A DNA stretch of 64,000 nucleotides from Volvox africanus (Eukaryota > Chlorophyta > Chlorophyceae > Chlamydomonadales > Volvocaceae), in NCBI GenBank assembly GCA_030268105.1, contig BSDZ01000094.1, positions 310,001 through 374,000 on the forward strand, given 5' to 3'. Positions 1-13,900 of the stretch are shown piece by piece. The notes beneath the pieces are model-generated. The model did no database searches. It had not been told where the DNA came from and worked only from the letters and a program-made list of their open reading frames with translations. Numbering within the stretch: the first letter of the stretch is position 1; every line of letters begins with the position of its first letter. Both the position numbers and the translations under genes were made by a program.

Positions 1-3000
1 ACTCCTTGGGGATGCGGCGCAGCTTCTTGAGCGCTCCCTCAACGTCACCGCGAGCAATGGCCAGCTCGCAATCCGCCACCGTCACGCGAACCTCCTCGCT
101 AGTGCCCTCGAACTCACGGATTGCATCTTGGATGTACTACAAGTACGAGGGGTAACGGATTGGCACGGGAAGATGCAGAGCGACGTGCAACGCCAAACAA
201 AGCCACTGCCATCATATCATCAGCCCACCTTCGCATCCCGGTCCCCACTCGGCCCCCGATGCTTTCCCACTTCCCTGTCGTTCTCCACACGCGGCCTGAA
301 GATCTCCACAACCTCCATGGTGCATGGTTTTTCCCGGAAGCACGGCACAGCAGAGCAACAGCAGGCAATGCAGCACGACCCATATTCCGCAGCATACCCT
401 AAGTACCTAATGCAGCTACGGGTTTCCAATTGCAGATCCCAAGTCGTTTTCCTTCTATCCACAACAATGGATTGGTAACAACCCGACCGTTTCAGGCTGC
501 CACCAAACTCCATGCGTCCAACAAGTTCATTCTACACAGTCCCCCCCTTCCCCCCTTTTCCACCCGTTCTACCGCTAGGACCCTCCGCTAGACCCCCCTT
601 TCCACCCCATCCCCCGCCTCCCTGATCTCCACTTAAATCTATCTACCTTTTTTGCCTCTGGCGCATCCGGCATCTTGGAGATGCGCGTCAGCACATCAGC
701 CAGCAGCAGGTAAATGGTGGCCCTCTCGTGCAATGTGGGCTCCACCACCTTGCGACCCAGTCGGGACCGTTGCTGCGCTGTCAGCGGAGTGCGGACTCCA
801 GGCAGGTTCATGGCCGACTCCAGCACCTGGGTGGGAGGAGTTATCAATCCATTCAGTAAGGGCGGTTTGGGGGCACGGAGAGGTGTTGAAAATGGTCATG
901 GAGCACACATGCGAACTGGACACTAAGGAGGTCGCTGCTTGAAACGTTGCCCTAGGTCATGACTGTACATTAAAGAAGACATTGATGCTGTGTTGTATCT
1001 ATAGAATAGGTGAGTTGCTGAGCTGGTGGAAAATGCCGGGAGCTAGGGAAGGTAAGGGGAGTGGGTTGTGGTTCAGAAATCCCTTTGGAACCTATACGAC
1101 ACAGGGACTTGCCTTGTTCGCGGAATCTCCAAAACGCCAAAATAACCAAGCAGAAGCAAGCAAGTGGCTCCACGCTGCTTTTTCCCAGTAACCTCCTGCG
1201 TGTTTCCGCTCGCCGAAGCATGTGTCCCAGCACGTCCGTCAGGACACACTTCATTCCCCCAAGGCGAAAAGCCAACCTAGCACTGCCCAGCCCCATCCAG
1301 TCACAGCCCGCGTACCCTCTTTGCATCCTCCAGCTTGCTATTTGCGATGAGCACCTTGGACTGCACTACGTGATACAGCGGGGTCTCCCGAACTGCAAAG
1401 TTGCTGCTCACGGCCTGGTCCAGTGCTGAGAGGGCCAGGTCCGGCTTGTCCTGAAATAGTTATAAAGAGAGATCATGGGCGCATGAGAGGACGGGGCAGC
1501 AGGAAGGTTACAGATGGGCGTGTGTCAAACACCCATGAACGGGGGCTCAGGCATTAGGACCGACCAAATAAGACGACTCTCAAAAGCGGTGGTGGCGGCG
1601 ACCCTCAAAACCCTACAACCCCACAGCTTGCAGCATACCACGTAAGCACCGATTGGGGTTGCCCTCGTGGGTAAACACGCACGAGGCGCGTTAGCTTAGT
1701 CCTTCCCGCCCCGAAACCATAACTATCTTACCTGCGCCACGTAAACACTGCAGATGAGCAGATGTGCACCTGAATCCCCAGGGTTCATGCGCAGGATCTC
1801 TCCTGCCTTGCGGAGCGCGGCGTCAAGCGAGCCGTTCAGGTACAGCGCACGCGCGTGCAACAGCGACGATTCCAGCAAAGCGGGCGCCTGCTTGTTCAGC
1901 AGATCCAGTGCTCGAGTCACCTAGGATTACAGGAAGTCGCGGGGAACAGGCATGAGAAGGATGGGAGGTTAGGTTAAGTGGAAACAAGGGTGGAGAAAGT
2001 GTGCGATCATGATGAGTTATCATGATGAGGCGCGAGAGCCAATCAGGATGTCAGTCACGCAAAGAGCGATTTGTACTAATCAGGGCACTACATGCTGGAG
2101 TAAGTGGCTTAAGCGAGATATCCGATGCTGGTGGCTCCGATGCTCCGAAGCCCCCCAAGTCCCTTGGGACTGTTGATCATCGCTGGTGTAAACCCAAGGA
2201 TAAGCGTATAGGGAAGTGCCTCTGACGCCGGGCACCTTTCAACGCAGGGAGTAGCCATGTGCTTTCAGATCGGGGTGGTCTGTTTACCTCATGCCCACTC
2301 TTCTTCCTTCTCTCACTCCCCATATCAAGCGTGTCTTCCCCTTTCGAGATCAGTACCCAAAACTCGACAACACGGAAATGAAAAAACCAATCAAAAGGCA
2401 GCGCCTCCTGCACAACAGGCCATGACTTCCTCCCATGTTCCTTCCCCTCAAGTTCCTTATGTTCTGGTGATCAAGTATAAGTTATACCGATGCTGAGGTA
2501 CCGCGCGGAATTGAAGTTGTGAGTTAGGTTCTCAGGGCGGTGAGCTGTGCTCCGCACAACTGAGCCTTCGACGTTAATTCGGTGGATACGGCGAATGGCG
2601 AGGACAACATTTTATCTTACCTTGCTGATCAGCGGCGATGGCGCCTCCGTGGGCGCACGCGGCTCGCCCCCGACACCCTGCAGCAGCAGCCGCACCACAT
2701 GCGTGATGCGTGCGGGGTTCAGCACCGCATACAACTCCAGCGAGGGCCCTGAGTACTCGGCGGCAGCGGAGAAGAGCGCTGTGATGGCGCGCTCCAGGAG
2801 CCCCAGGCCCTCGGATGTGTTGCCCTGCTTCCAGGCCAACAGACCTTTAAGGTAGATTACAGCAGGGCTGTCAGACGCAGAGCCGGTAATGGGGTCTGCC
2901 ATATCGGGGTCATCATCCATGGCGCGGCGGTGGCGGCCGCCACCGGCAGCACCAGCATTGGCAAACATTTCCTCTAGGAACATGATCTACAGAGGCGAAG

Positions 3001-6000
3001 CAGGAGGGAAAGCCGGGGAAGGGACATCATCACACATATAACGTGGCGACAACAGCTGCCATCCAAGTACCCGTATGGCGAGGATGACCGGCCTTTACAG
3101 CTCTGCACTGCGGTCTGCCATCACCAATTCCCATGGCTGCTTATACGAAATCCCATGACAAGGACCGTGCCCGTGTGGGAAATATTTTGCCGCATGCAAA
3201 AAAAATGTGGCCCCACCGCGCACGTCGCCGCAGCTCCTTGCCTGCGGAACCTCTGCCGGTGCCAAGAGCTAACCCCGGCCCGTGCTCACGTCCACAATTA
3301 CCGCCCCAAGTCACCCCGGTAGTATTGACCCTTCATGCCATCTGGCAGCAAGGGCAGTGAGGATGGTATTCCCCCGGTATTTCGTTCGCTCTTGTCTTTT
3401 AGCCATCCCATTCCTCATTCCCAGCGCACCTGGCTCGTCGCCTCCTCCAGTTCTCCGCTCAGGATCTGCGCCTCCAGCGACCCGGCGTTGGCATCGAGGT
3501 TGAGCTCGTCCAGCTGCAGCGCCTGGGAGAACCGCTCCGACGCATTGGTCACCTCGTCCATCAGCAGCTTCTGAGCCGCAGCCTCCACCACCTGTACAGT
3601 AATGTGAGGATCCAGAATGTAAGAATCGAAACGCAAAAGCCCACGGACCGGATTCATAGATTCACGCGTATCCAGGCTAACACGGAGTGCCTTACCTATA
3701 CCCCATATGATTTCCCGCTCTTCCAAACCTATTCTGAGCTCCCAACCTCAGCGCGCGCAAGTTTTCCCCCTGCCCGCCCCGAGCAGCGCTATGACCACGC
3801 CCCAGACTTTAGCTTTCTTGCCGCTCCGTGTCCATTCCGCGCCCCATTCCAGCGCCTGTATTTTTTCTGCCGCACTCACGTAGGGTGCATGATCGGGCTT
3901 GAGCTGCACCGCGCGATCCGCCATGAGGTATGTGATGCCCAGCAAAGTGCTATCGCTGCACGCCAGACGGGCGAACGGCCGCGCCTGTGAAGACACATGG
4001 CGAATAGTTTCGGGATGTCTTTGCAGCCAGCGTTCAAGTGGCCGTATGAAACGGGGATCCAGAGGATTGCAAAGGGTCTGGAAGGGTGCCAAGGCAGTTA
4101 CTGCTGCGGACATCAACGCGTGAGGGTTTAGGGTTTAAGGGTTTTAATCTCACCAAAACCCTAAAACCCTAAACCCAAACCATACAGCCCTGAGAAAGCC
4201 TGCTCGCCTCCCACATGAGCCACTTCATGTCATGGGTCACAGCCCAGGGTTTCCGTAGATAATCTCCTTCACACATTCTATTGAACGAGTGTCTTGGCTG
4301 CACAGCACTTGCCCAGGACATTGCCAGTCCCCGACCCAATCAAGCAAGCAATCAGCAAGCAAGCAATCCAGCCCGCCCCTGGCTGCAGCAATGGCGCCGT
4401 TAGAAATTGGCGGAACCTCTCCTTCCCACTCATCGACATTACTACCTGCCCCCTGCCGAGCTAGCTACCCATCCGAGCTACCGAAATTCCAAAGTCTCAG
4501 TTTTCGCATACTCACTCCGGGTACTTACAATACGGTAGTACAGCTCCGCGTTCTTAGGCTCCTGACGGTTCATAGCCGCGAACAGGTCCTGCAGCTGCTT
4601 GGCGGCCTGCTTGTTGTTGCCCTCGCGGGTCAACGAGATCATGCCTGCACGGGAAAGCAGTAGCGTTCGCGAATGTGCGGCAGGAGCGGTGGGTCTGGTA
4701 CTATCGCTCCCTTACGCCCTACGACCACTGTGCGCCACCCCTACCCTTCCATCCAATCAGCGAGGTGCGCTTCCTGGATCCACCGTCCGGCGATCTGGAC
4801 TGTAAAATGTTAATTCTTAAGCGACACCATCGCTTACTCCATCCATCGATGAACCCTTAATTTCGGCATATTGCCAGGTTGGAGAACTGAAACAGGGTTT
4901 ACACAATGTCTCCTGAAGGATAATGGGTTACGATTGCCCACTCCTCCGCAGGCAGGCAGGGAGACAGGGAGACAGGCAGATGGCCGCCAGGTGGCTCGCT
5001 CGTTCGCCATCACTCACATGTCCATGCCTGCGCCATGATATTCTGGGCATCAGACGACAGTACCCGCTGTAGCGTCTCCGTGACCTGCTCCCAGTCACCC
5101 AGCGCCATGAGCAGCCGGGTCTTCTCCACCAGGGCCGGCACGAACCAGCCGAAGCGCACATTTATCTCCGCCAGCACCTCCACCGCCTGGACGATTTTCT
5201 TCTTTAGCTCAAGAATCTTCGCCTTGCCTAGTAGAGCCTGCCCCGGACCGAGTTGGCGGTGCGAACATCGACACCAAGCAGCAGTGAATTCCCATGGAAA
5301 TGGCAGAAACATAATATCCACAACCGCCTCAGTAAAATACTTCAGCTTTTACCTTCGGCTTTTACCTTCAGCTTTTACCTTAATCCGTATTGATCTCCCT
5401 TTTCAACCCCCATCTCACATCATCTCAGGCCACTATGCGATATGGTGGCCTTGTCTCTCTCTCAGCACAACGCAAGAACTTAGCGAACCGACCGGTAGGT
5501 GTACATAAGGTTTTTATCCCGGGCTCAAGTTGCTCAAGGCACACCGTGCTACACCATGCTGTCACACCTCCTAAGACCTAACCCCGTCTACACCGCACCT
5601 GCAGATCACTATGGTCCTGCTCCACGGCCTGCTCAAACTGCGTGTACGCTTCATCCAGCTCGCTTTCATCGAACAGCATGTCGTACTCATCGTCCTGCTG
5701 CTGGCTGATGATGATCCAACCCAGAAGCACCTGTGGTACGTGAAAGGAACGACGGAATCATCCTAGCCCGCGAAGAAGAAGAGAACCCCATGCGAGCTGC
5801 CCAACAGCTTCCATTTCCACCTCACATCCTCCCCGACGTGCTTGCGTGTCGCCGCCTTTAATTTACGTCACTGAAATCCTCCTTGCTGATTCCAATATCG
5901 TGTGTCGTTCCAATGTAACAATGGATGAGATTGCTCTTCACATAGGCATGTGCTCAAGGGCCTCCCCGAGCCCAGCAGCGATGCACACACATAGGAGTGA

Positions 6001-7558
6001 GTGCCGTGGCATGCCGTGCCGCTGCTCACCTGGGCCTGCGCGTGATCAGGCTGGTTTCGGAGCACCCTCTCCACCAAGCCCCGCGCGCGCTCCTTGCTTT
6101 TGGTGTACAGATAGAATGATGCCAGGTGAACGCACGGCATGTCGGCGGCAGAGCGCTCCTCCACCTACGACAGGTTCGTTGTTGTGGTTGTGTGTATGGT
6201 GCGGGCAAGGCAAGGGACCTCCGGGACCAGATAACATGGATCCCAAATCCAAAATGGTATGCGACCCGCTTTTATTACGAGATGGGATGTAGGGGCGAAT
6301 TGCCATGTAAAGTGTTGGTCGGTAGCAGGTTATGGGTTGAATCAATAAAATCCAGATTGCAGCAAATTTAGTGCTCCCTCAGATGGATGAGATGCCACAG
6401 CCCCGACGGCCCCGACAGAGAGCTCTCGTCCCGAAGTTGTAGCCCGAACGAGTCCAGACCCACAAGAATGAAACTACACGCTGCGCCAGCTCACTTCAGC
6501 CCTGCGCGGGGCCGCTGGATCGGGGCCTCTACGGCGGCCAAAGGCCACAGCCGGCCCCCCCCATGAAAAGTCGCATGATTAACTCTGAGGCTCCGGAAGT
6601 TTGGTGTAAATGTATGCGGGCATGCCAGTGGGTGTTGACAGAAGCAAGCGAGATATCCAATTTTTTTCATATTGCGGTGCGCCAGGTCCTTCAAGGTCGC
6701 GGTTTCATGCTAATTTAGTACCCATCAACGCAGCGAAGCACATCGTCCCAAAGGCCTGTCCTTCTATTACCAGTTGCAAGACTGGGTGACGGCACCCTGA
6801 GCCTTGGGTTTCCAGTACCACACCCTGACAGCCAACGATTCGCCTGTACTAACTTCGCCATATCCATAGTACGATAACCGCAAAGCACCGCCGAGTTGGT
6901 GATACAGATATTGCAAACGATAGCGTGGAACGGGGAGGACAGCTTCGATTAGGCGATTTCTGTTACCTATTGGTTAGGCTTCGCCGGGCTGAAAGCCGGC
7001 ACCGGGGTATCTACGGAGTGTAGCTGAGGGTTCCTCCGGCCTGTGCAGCCCCTTCCTACCCCAGCCCCTGCACCAAACAGGGCTGCGGGCCCGACCCAGA
7101 CGGCGCAAACCGTGAGATGTTTTTACATGGCTGCAATAAAATTCCGTGCGCAGATTACCTCCAGCCTGGCCTGGAGGTCGATGATAGCATCATGGTCCGG
7201 AACTTTGGCCGCCTCGTGCCCAACCAGCTGCGCCGCACAAACTGCGAGATCCAGGTCCTGATTGCCAGCAATGCTTCCAAGGTCGCGCATCGCCTGCGAT
7301 GGTGACCGACCGGAAGCTGAGCAGTCTGCCTTGCATGTGGGTGGACCGGGCCGCGACTAGTTCCATCGTGTTCCGCAAGCAACGTTGCCCACTTACATCG
7401 GCTGTATTTCCTTCCATAAGTAATCCATATGCTCTCCAAAAGGTAAGCACCGGATCGCCAGGCCGCTTCTTAAGGACTTCACTGCAGACCGTCTGTACAT
7501 GTCTAAAGTAGCCTTCACGGGCGTAATAATGCACAAGTGCCAAGACTCTGTCAGCCAT
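1..7558 (-). CDS. IFT139: IFT139 / TTC21 intraflagellar transport protein, N-terminal part (runs off the left edge)
   Basis: TPR subunit of the IFT-A complex, which drives retrograde transport in cilia. Exons, in transcript order: 7397-7558, 7159-7293, 6030-6164, 5599-5730, 5018-5237, 4529-4644, 3880-3984, 3430-3591, 2621-2986, 1732-1920, 1316-1450, 647-826, 1-136. All junctions are GT-AG and keep phase, giving 724 residues from MADRVLALVHYYAREGYFRH, which matches the TTC21/IFT139 start (NYYCQERYFHHV type) and is followed by the family's SDPVxxFxxAYGxLMEGxT-like segment. Conserved stretches include ALLGKAKILEL, LVEKTRLLMALGDWEQ, EPKNAELYY, ETPLYHVVQSK and the last exon, IREFEGTSEEVRVTVADCEL. 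The animal protein is about 1,300 residues, so roughly half lies beyond position 1. The intron 6165-7158 needs no extra exon, because the flanking exons align without a gap. It is divergent to malic enzyme. Known of the family: the Chlamydomonas gene is FLA17/IFT139. Confidence 0.93.
4124..4176. repeat. Inverted interstitial telomere-type repeat in an IFT139 intron
   Basis: Two 22-nt arms (4124-4145 and 4155-4176) of TTTAGGG/TTTTAGGG-type units face each other across 9 nt. The arms are complementary with one mismatch. It sits in the intron between the exons at 3880-3984 and 4529-4644. Confidence 0.85.
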
Positions 7559-7922
7559 TATTATGCGTTATATGTTGATTACAAAGTCAGAAGCCTGGTT
7601 CTCGCTCTTCCAAGGGACTGACGTAAACTGTCTGTGCGTTATAAATACCTGCAGGTTTAATCGTAAGTGGTTATGTGCATGCAACCTTAATTTTTTCCAG
7701 CGGTGCTAACACAGTCAACAGCGGTAGAATGTACAGCGCGCCGTACAAACTGTCTGGGTTATCGAATAGGTAATATCCACAGTAACCGAGCACGCAGCAT
7801 TCTAAAATAGGTAGCGGAGGAGACAACGTAAACTGTATACGCATAGGATTATTGTTTTGATTGATTATTCATACAGATTAAATTAATCAGTTTAAGCACT
7901 TTGAGTGTGGGCAAGCGGCGCC
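7559..7922. promoter_or_regulatory. Divergent promoter region between IFT139 and malic enzyme
   Basis: The 364 bp between the two start codons must hold both 5' leaders and promoters. An 11-mer, ACGTAAACTGT, occurs at 7621-7631 and 7826-7836. The longer core AAACTGTCTG occurs at 7625-7634 and 7747-7756. A TATA-like TATAAATA lies at 7640-7647. No start site can be fixed from sequence alone. Confidence 0.6.
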
Positions 7923-10900
7923 ATGCTTTACCTTAAGCTTCGCCGGCAACTAAGCCATCCGGTGCTTGCGCTATTACAGAGCCAACTAACTCAGTCTGTT
8001 AGCGTTCGTTTCATCCACCTTGGCGACGGAGATCCTGAACCACAATCCGAGGGTGGCATCCCACCATATGGTAAGTAAAAGTGTCACATTTCACGTTGCG
8101 ACACTTGGCTGCCGACTTTTTCTTAAGTACGCCTCGCGTGTGCTAAAGGCGCTAAGCGGTGTCTTCACCTAGATCCAGCTCGGTTGTGATCCTAACTTTA
8201 ACCTTCGGGGCAATATCGGGTGTTAAAGTCGTTGGGAAATGGGTGTCAAAGGGTTACCGGTCTAACGGAGGCCTCAAACGCCCACAGGCCAACCGGTTCA
8301 CGCCCAGCTCATTGGGTGCATTACCCTTACAAAATACTCCAATCATGTCCATTTCATTTAGGGCTTGTTCGTGAGGCACATCTTCACTTGCCAAATTCTA
8401 CCTCCCGGTCGCCAGAGGCAAGCCGTTGTGCCCCTTGTTCCCTCCTACCTTTTCATCCCGTATTGGTTCCACCCAGTACCATCACTCCAACCTCCCGCAT
8501 ATGTCATCCGCAAGGCTGGCTTTGACCTGCTCAAGGACCCATGGTGCAACAAGGTAAACTCAGTGCCGAAGCCCATTGGGCCCTCGTGCTTTGGGCGCAG
8601 TTTCCTCCCAGCGACTTTCCAACACAGGAATTGCGACGTTTGCGAGCTGCACTGCTAAGACACAGACATCATAAGCAATCGGCCCTATGCCGCATTTTGA
8701 TTGTCAACTACCGACACGCATGTCATTGTGCTCAATATTGCTAAGGCTGTCGGCCGTTACGGACTATTCCGAGTGCGAACTGTAGTCTTATGAACTCCCC
8801 GCCAAGGGCGAGGACTGTGAAGGCGGTTTACCAAACCTTGAGCTGCATGGGCTGTCAGCGCCGCTGGTCCTATTAATGCGCCATTTGGCCATAATGACAG
8901 ACCGGATGGCCTTTGAGGGCTTGGGCCTTGGGAGTGCCTGCGGGCAGTTGCCTGCTATGAGAGGACAATGCGGGGAGGCGTAGGTGTAGGAACAGGAACG
9001 GCCCCAAGTAAGGAAAGTCGCGATGCGCGGCATGGCCCAGAAGAATGGAGCCAGCACCCAGGCGCGGGAAGCACGTGAGCAGGCAGCCGAGCCCAGCTTG
9101 GCTGCCTGTCCATGCGCTTCCCGCGCCTGGGTGCTGGCTCCATTCTTCTGGGCCCCCCATGGCCCCCCCTTCTAACAGAACAACGCCGAAGGTTCTGACG
9201 TCACAAGGCTCTGTCACAAGGGCCCCCCACATGACACTTCTTCAGCGTTGCACCCGCCTATAGGAGCTGCACCCCCACATCATCTGCGGGTGTGCCGCGG
9301 TGGACTGCGCTGTGTAACCTACAGACCTACGTGCCCAGCTAGAATTGCTAAAACTGCTAGAGGTGCTAGCGCTGCTGCTTTCCTTCCATATATGTATGTA
9401 AGCAATCTCTCCATTCCGTTTGAAACTAACCAACGAACCAATTAACAAACGCCACTCTTATCGTGATGGTCTGTCCATTCAACCCCAAGGCTCCCATGTC
9501 CTCCAAATCCTCGGCTGCTCGCCTCCGTGTACACCTCATCCGTGTCTGCATCCTGCACCCGCTCCCGGTGCCCCTCAGGGCTCAGCCTTCCCGAAATCCG
9601 AGCGGGACCGGTTGGGGCTCCGCGGGTTGCTGCCGCCCAGGAGCCTCACGTTGGACCTGCAGGCAAGTGGACATGGACGTAACCAGCCGCGAGCGCGAGC
9701 TTGGGAGAGTGAGGGAGACAAAGAAGGGGGTGCTTTGAAACCAGGGGACACCAGGGGGAGTCGTGGGTACAGGAGACTTAACCAATCAAATAAGGGGGCC
9801 GCTGAGGTGTGGGACCCGAGCAGCGCCTCCTGTACGCCTTACCTGAGAGAAGATAATCAGAAGGGGAGAAAGGAGCAGCGAGGTGACCTCGTCACGCCTG
9901 CAGCGGTACGAGCAAGGAATGAGTCATCAGGATAGTCGTTAGGTGATTATTTTAGGAATTGGATTCTAGAAGCACGATGGCCTCGTAGCAGCTCAAGGTT
10001 GCGGAGCGGCCTAGATGGTTGTTAAGCGTAGAGTTTCAAAGGAGTAGATGGTGGGCAATTACACTCTGCGTCGCGGAGCACCTGGTTTCACTTGCCCCCT
10101 AGGTGGAGATATGCCTATGCGAGAGAAGGATAGGGAAAGTAAAAGAGTCACGGACGGAACAGAGGGACGGACGGACAGAGGGAGGGACAGGGAGGGAGGG
10201 ACGGAGGGACGGAGGGAGAGACAGGAGGGACTGGGGGGACGGGTGGGGGGAGGTAAGCGCCGCAACCTGTCAAGCCCCCTTTCTGGACTTTCCTCACCTT
10301 GCCGGACTCCTTACCAATCCTGACATGTTATAAAGTTTACTGGTTATTTCTTTCCAATTCACGACAACAGTGTCGGGTCTTGTTTATTCGTCCCCCCCCC
10401 ATACCTATTTTCACCGCGTCTATGTTCCCATTTCCGTGTTGCTATGGAACACAGCTTTTAGCTTCCACCCGCTAGGTGTTCATCTCATGCGGACTCTCCG
10501 TCCACTTGTCGCCCCTCCGCCTTGCCATGCAGGCGGCTCGTTTCATGGAAGACTATTACCACCCGCGCCACCTGATCCCGCCTGAGGACGTCAAGTCGGG
10601 CGGAGTCACTCCGGAGATGGCGCGCCGGTGGAAGGTGCTGCAGGAGCTGCAGGACCGCAACGAGACGCTGTTCTACCGGGTGCTATTTGAACACTTCACT
10701 GTGCGGAGCTGGTGATGATAGGGCCGGTATCTATCGTGCCTTTGGTGGTGGTGGTGGTGGTGGTGGTGGTGCTAGTGATGTGCGGGTGCGGGTGCGGGTG
10801 CAGGTGCGGTTGGTGTATCCTAAGCAAGCAACGGATTGAACACGTGAACCGCCGACCCGCCGACCCGCAGGAAATGGCCCCCATCATCTACACCCCGACA

Positions 10901-13900
10901 GTGGGCTGGGTGTGCGTCAACTATCATAAGCTATACCGCCGGCCCCGGGGAATGTATTTCAGCGCGGAAGATCGTGGTGATATGGTGGGTTTGGATCATA
11001 AGGACAGAGAGAAGCGAAGCCTGCCTTACGAGGGAGGCGCAGTCTCTCTTACGTCCCCTCCACGCCACTCTATGACCTCCTGGCTTTCCTCCGGCCGCGA
11101 CCTCCATCTTCCTTTTTTTCCTGCCAAATCTGCTCTCCCTCTTGCGTCGTCCAGCTCCGCGCTGTGTGTTCCCTAGAGCCCTTAGCGCCCTAGTTTTCGC
11201 CTCCCCATTCGCCTCCTCTGCCTCGCCATTCAGTCAGAAGACATAGACCTGGACCCCGCCATGGATCACACCTCCAGTTCTCCCGTCCCTGCTCGCCCGT
11301 CCCGTAACTCTGGCAACCCGTACCATGCGTTAAGGCTTATCTAGACCTACGGCTTGCGCGTTAAGGCTTATGTGCCTCCTGTCCTGCTCTGCCTCAACAG
11401 GCAGCAATGATGTACAATTGGCCGCAGCCAGATGTGCAGGTGCGCGAAAGGCAGGCATGGAGATCGGGGATGCGTTACACATTGTGTGTGTATGTGTGAA
11501 ACATCCTTGTCCAAGCGCGCGCCGCCTGGGCTATTAGCCGGCAGTGCTATCTGATTGAGTCCCCAAGTGCCTGTTTGCATGCCCACGTGGGGTTTTGCAG
11601 CATCCTGTTGAAAGAGCGCTGTTGCGTCGGTCCTGCTCAGGCCATCGTGGTAACGGACGGTAGCCGCATCTTGGGCCTCGGCGATCTCGGGATCAACGGT
11701 GAGAGCGTGCGAGCACCAGAAGGTCGCGGTGGGGATGTTGGGGGTGTTGGGGATGGGGTGGCGGCGTTGGGTTGTTGGGGGTGTTGGGGATGGGGGGTAT
11801 TGGAGGGGTGGGAACAACTAGGGAGCCAGCCATAGGTGCCTGCCATGGCGAACCTGCGCATCCACTGCACCTTTGATATAGCGGTAATATTTGTAATGGT
11901 GTAGAATGCACCACTCTATTACGTGCATGTTTTACAAATACTGCTTTGTTTAAATACATGTACGTGTATGTATTAGAAAGCAAAACAACATTACGCATTA
12001 CGCGCTATTACGCGTGCCACAACCCTATGCACACATCCGGCATCTCTACTTCCCGGGCTTCAAAAAGGACGCATCCTGACCCTTCAGGCCCTTGGCCGTG
12101 AGAAGGGCCGGACCATATCCCATTTATCTCCTGGGCCCCATGCCCCCACCACATCTCGAACCGTTTTTCTCGGTTTATTTTGGTTTCCAATAACCCTAGT
12201 CGAGGACCTCCCCGGGCTGCCCGACCTCCCTGGCCTATGCTTCTATTCTTTTTTCAGTTACTGTGTTCACCAGCCCTCTCCGATCTGTAATGTGTCTCAG
12301 CGTCAAAGCCTCAGCTTCTTCCTCCTGTTCTGATCGTGTGGCGTCTTACCCGTCCTCGCCCGCAGGACTGGGCATACCGATCGGCAAGCTGGATCTCTAT
12401 TGCGCAGCTGCCGGTGAGAGGGATTGTGAATTGATAACAATAGCGCCAGGGTCCTTAAGGTCTCACTGTGCCACGGTACCAGTATGTGTTTAGAGGACAT
12501 ATGAGAAGCAAGGAGTAGGGACTCGGTATCGCGTATGTGTGTGTTTGGGAAAAAAAGCGTTCCTTCCTGGTGAGCCTGTAGTCCGTGAGGCACGTGGGGT
12601 GGCAGCTCGCTTTATTTCTGTCAGAACGCTTTTACTTTTCGTTGTTTTCTCGAGAATAGTTATTACGTGTATAGATTTGTAACACGCACACACACATATA
12701 TATATATAAATATATTATATTGTATTATATTATATTGTATTGTATTATATTATATTATATTATATTATATTATATTATATTATATTATATTATATTATAT
12801 TATATTATATTATATTATATTATATTATATTATATTATATTATATTATATTATATTATATTATATTATATTATATTATATTATATTATATTATATTATAT
12901 TATATTATATTATATTATATTATATTATATTATATTATATTATATTATATTATATTATATTATATTATATTATATTATATATATATATATAAAGACTACA
13001 ATATTTTTCACCAAAATTGAAAGTTAAGTGGTAAAACATGAACCGTAAATAATTTGTGTAAATATGTATAAATATTTTTTTCCTCGGTCTTCTTCGCTTC
13101 CTCCTACTCGCCGCGCAGTTATAAAACCCACAAAACGCGCACCGCAGGCTTCTCTCCAAGCAAGGTCCTTCCGGTGGTCATCGACGTGGGCACCAACAAC
13201 GAGTCGCTGAGGGCGGATCGTCACTACGCTGGGCTGCGCATCCCCCGTATCACGGGGCCCGAGTACTTCGAAATCCTCGACGAGGTGTGTACTGGATGCT
13301 GGTTGCTGGGTACTGAGGGCCCGAAGGCGTTCTACCTCATACGCCCCTCATATTCCACTGTCATACACTGCCACGAGCCGCACCCTCCTCCCTTTGTCGC
13401 CGTCGTGCGGCGCTTTGTTCGTCCACCAGGTGATCAGGCGCTTTTGCCGCTGCGGTCTATCTTCAAATTGCTGTCAGCGTAATTGCGTAAGCAACTCTGC
13501 TGTATCACGGTCTTAGACACGATTCATGCGCCTTGTGATGCGCCCGAAACCCTGCAACTCTTTTCAGTATTTTGGGGTTTTCTAAAACTCAACCTTCAAA
13601 ACCTCCCAAACCCCAAAACCATTTCTCACGTTCTGTCGCACACCGTCTCGCGACCTCCTCATCCCCCTGTACGGCCCCAGTTCGTGACGGCTGCCATGGC
13701 CCGCTGGCCTAATGCCGTACTGCAATTTGAAGATTTTTCCATCGAGCACGCCGGGCCGCTCCTGCGGCGCTACCGCAAGGACCACCTCGTGTTCAACGAT
13801 GATATCCAGGTGAGGCAGCGCGCAGGTCGTGGGTTTCCTCGGCGAAGATGGCGTGTGGGGAAAGAGACTGTTGAGGAAACGGGGCTGCGATGGGTCTCTT

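Noticed and set aside
8365..8658. Frame beginning at 8365 as the malic enzyme start
   Set aside because: Exon 7923-8070 with a consensus GTAAGT donor joins in phase to the acceptor at 8476 and gives a targeting-like N-terminus.
9420..9935. 171-residue frame covering malic enzyme exon 3 as a single exon
   Set aside because: Only 9579-9662 encodes malic enzyme sequence. The rest matches nothing, and splice sites bound the conserved part.
12667..13027. Three overlapping open frames with repeated YIIL units
   Set aside because: Pure translation of the (ATTAT)n array inside a malic enzyme intron.
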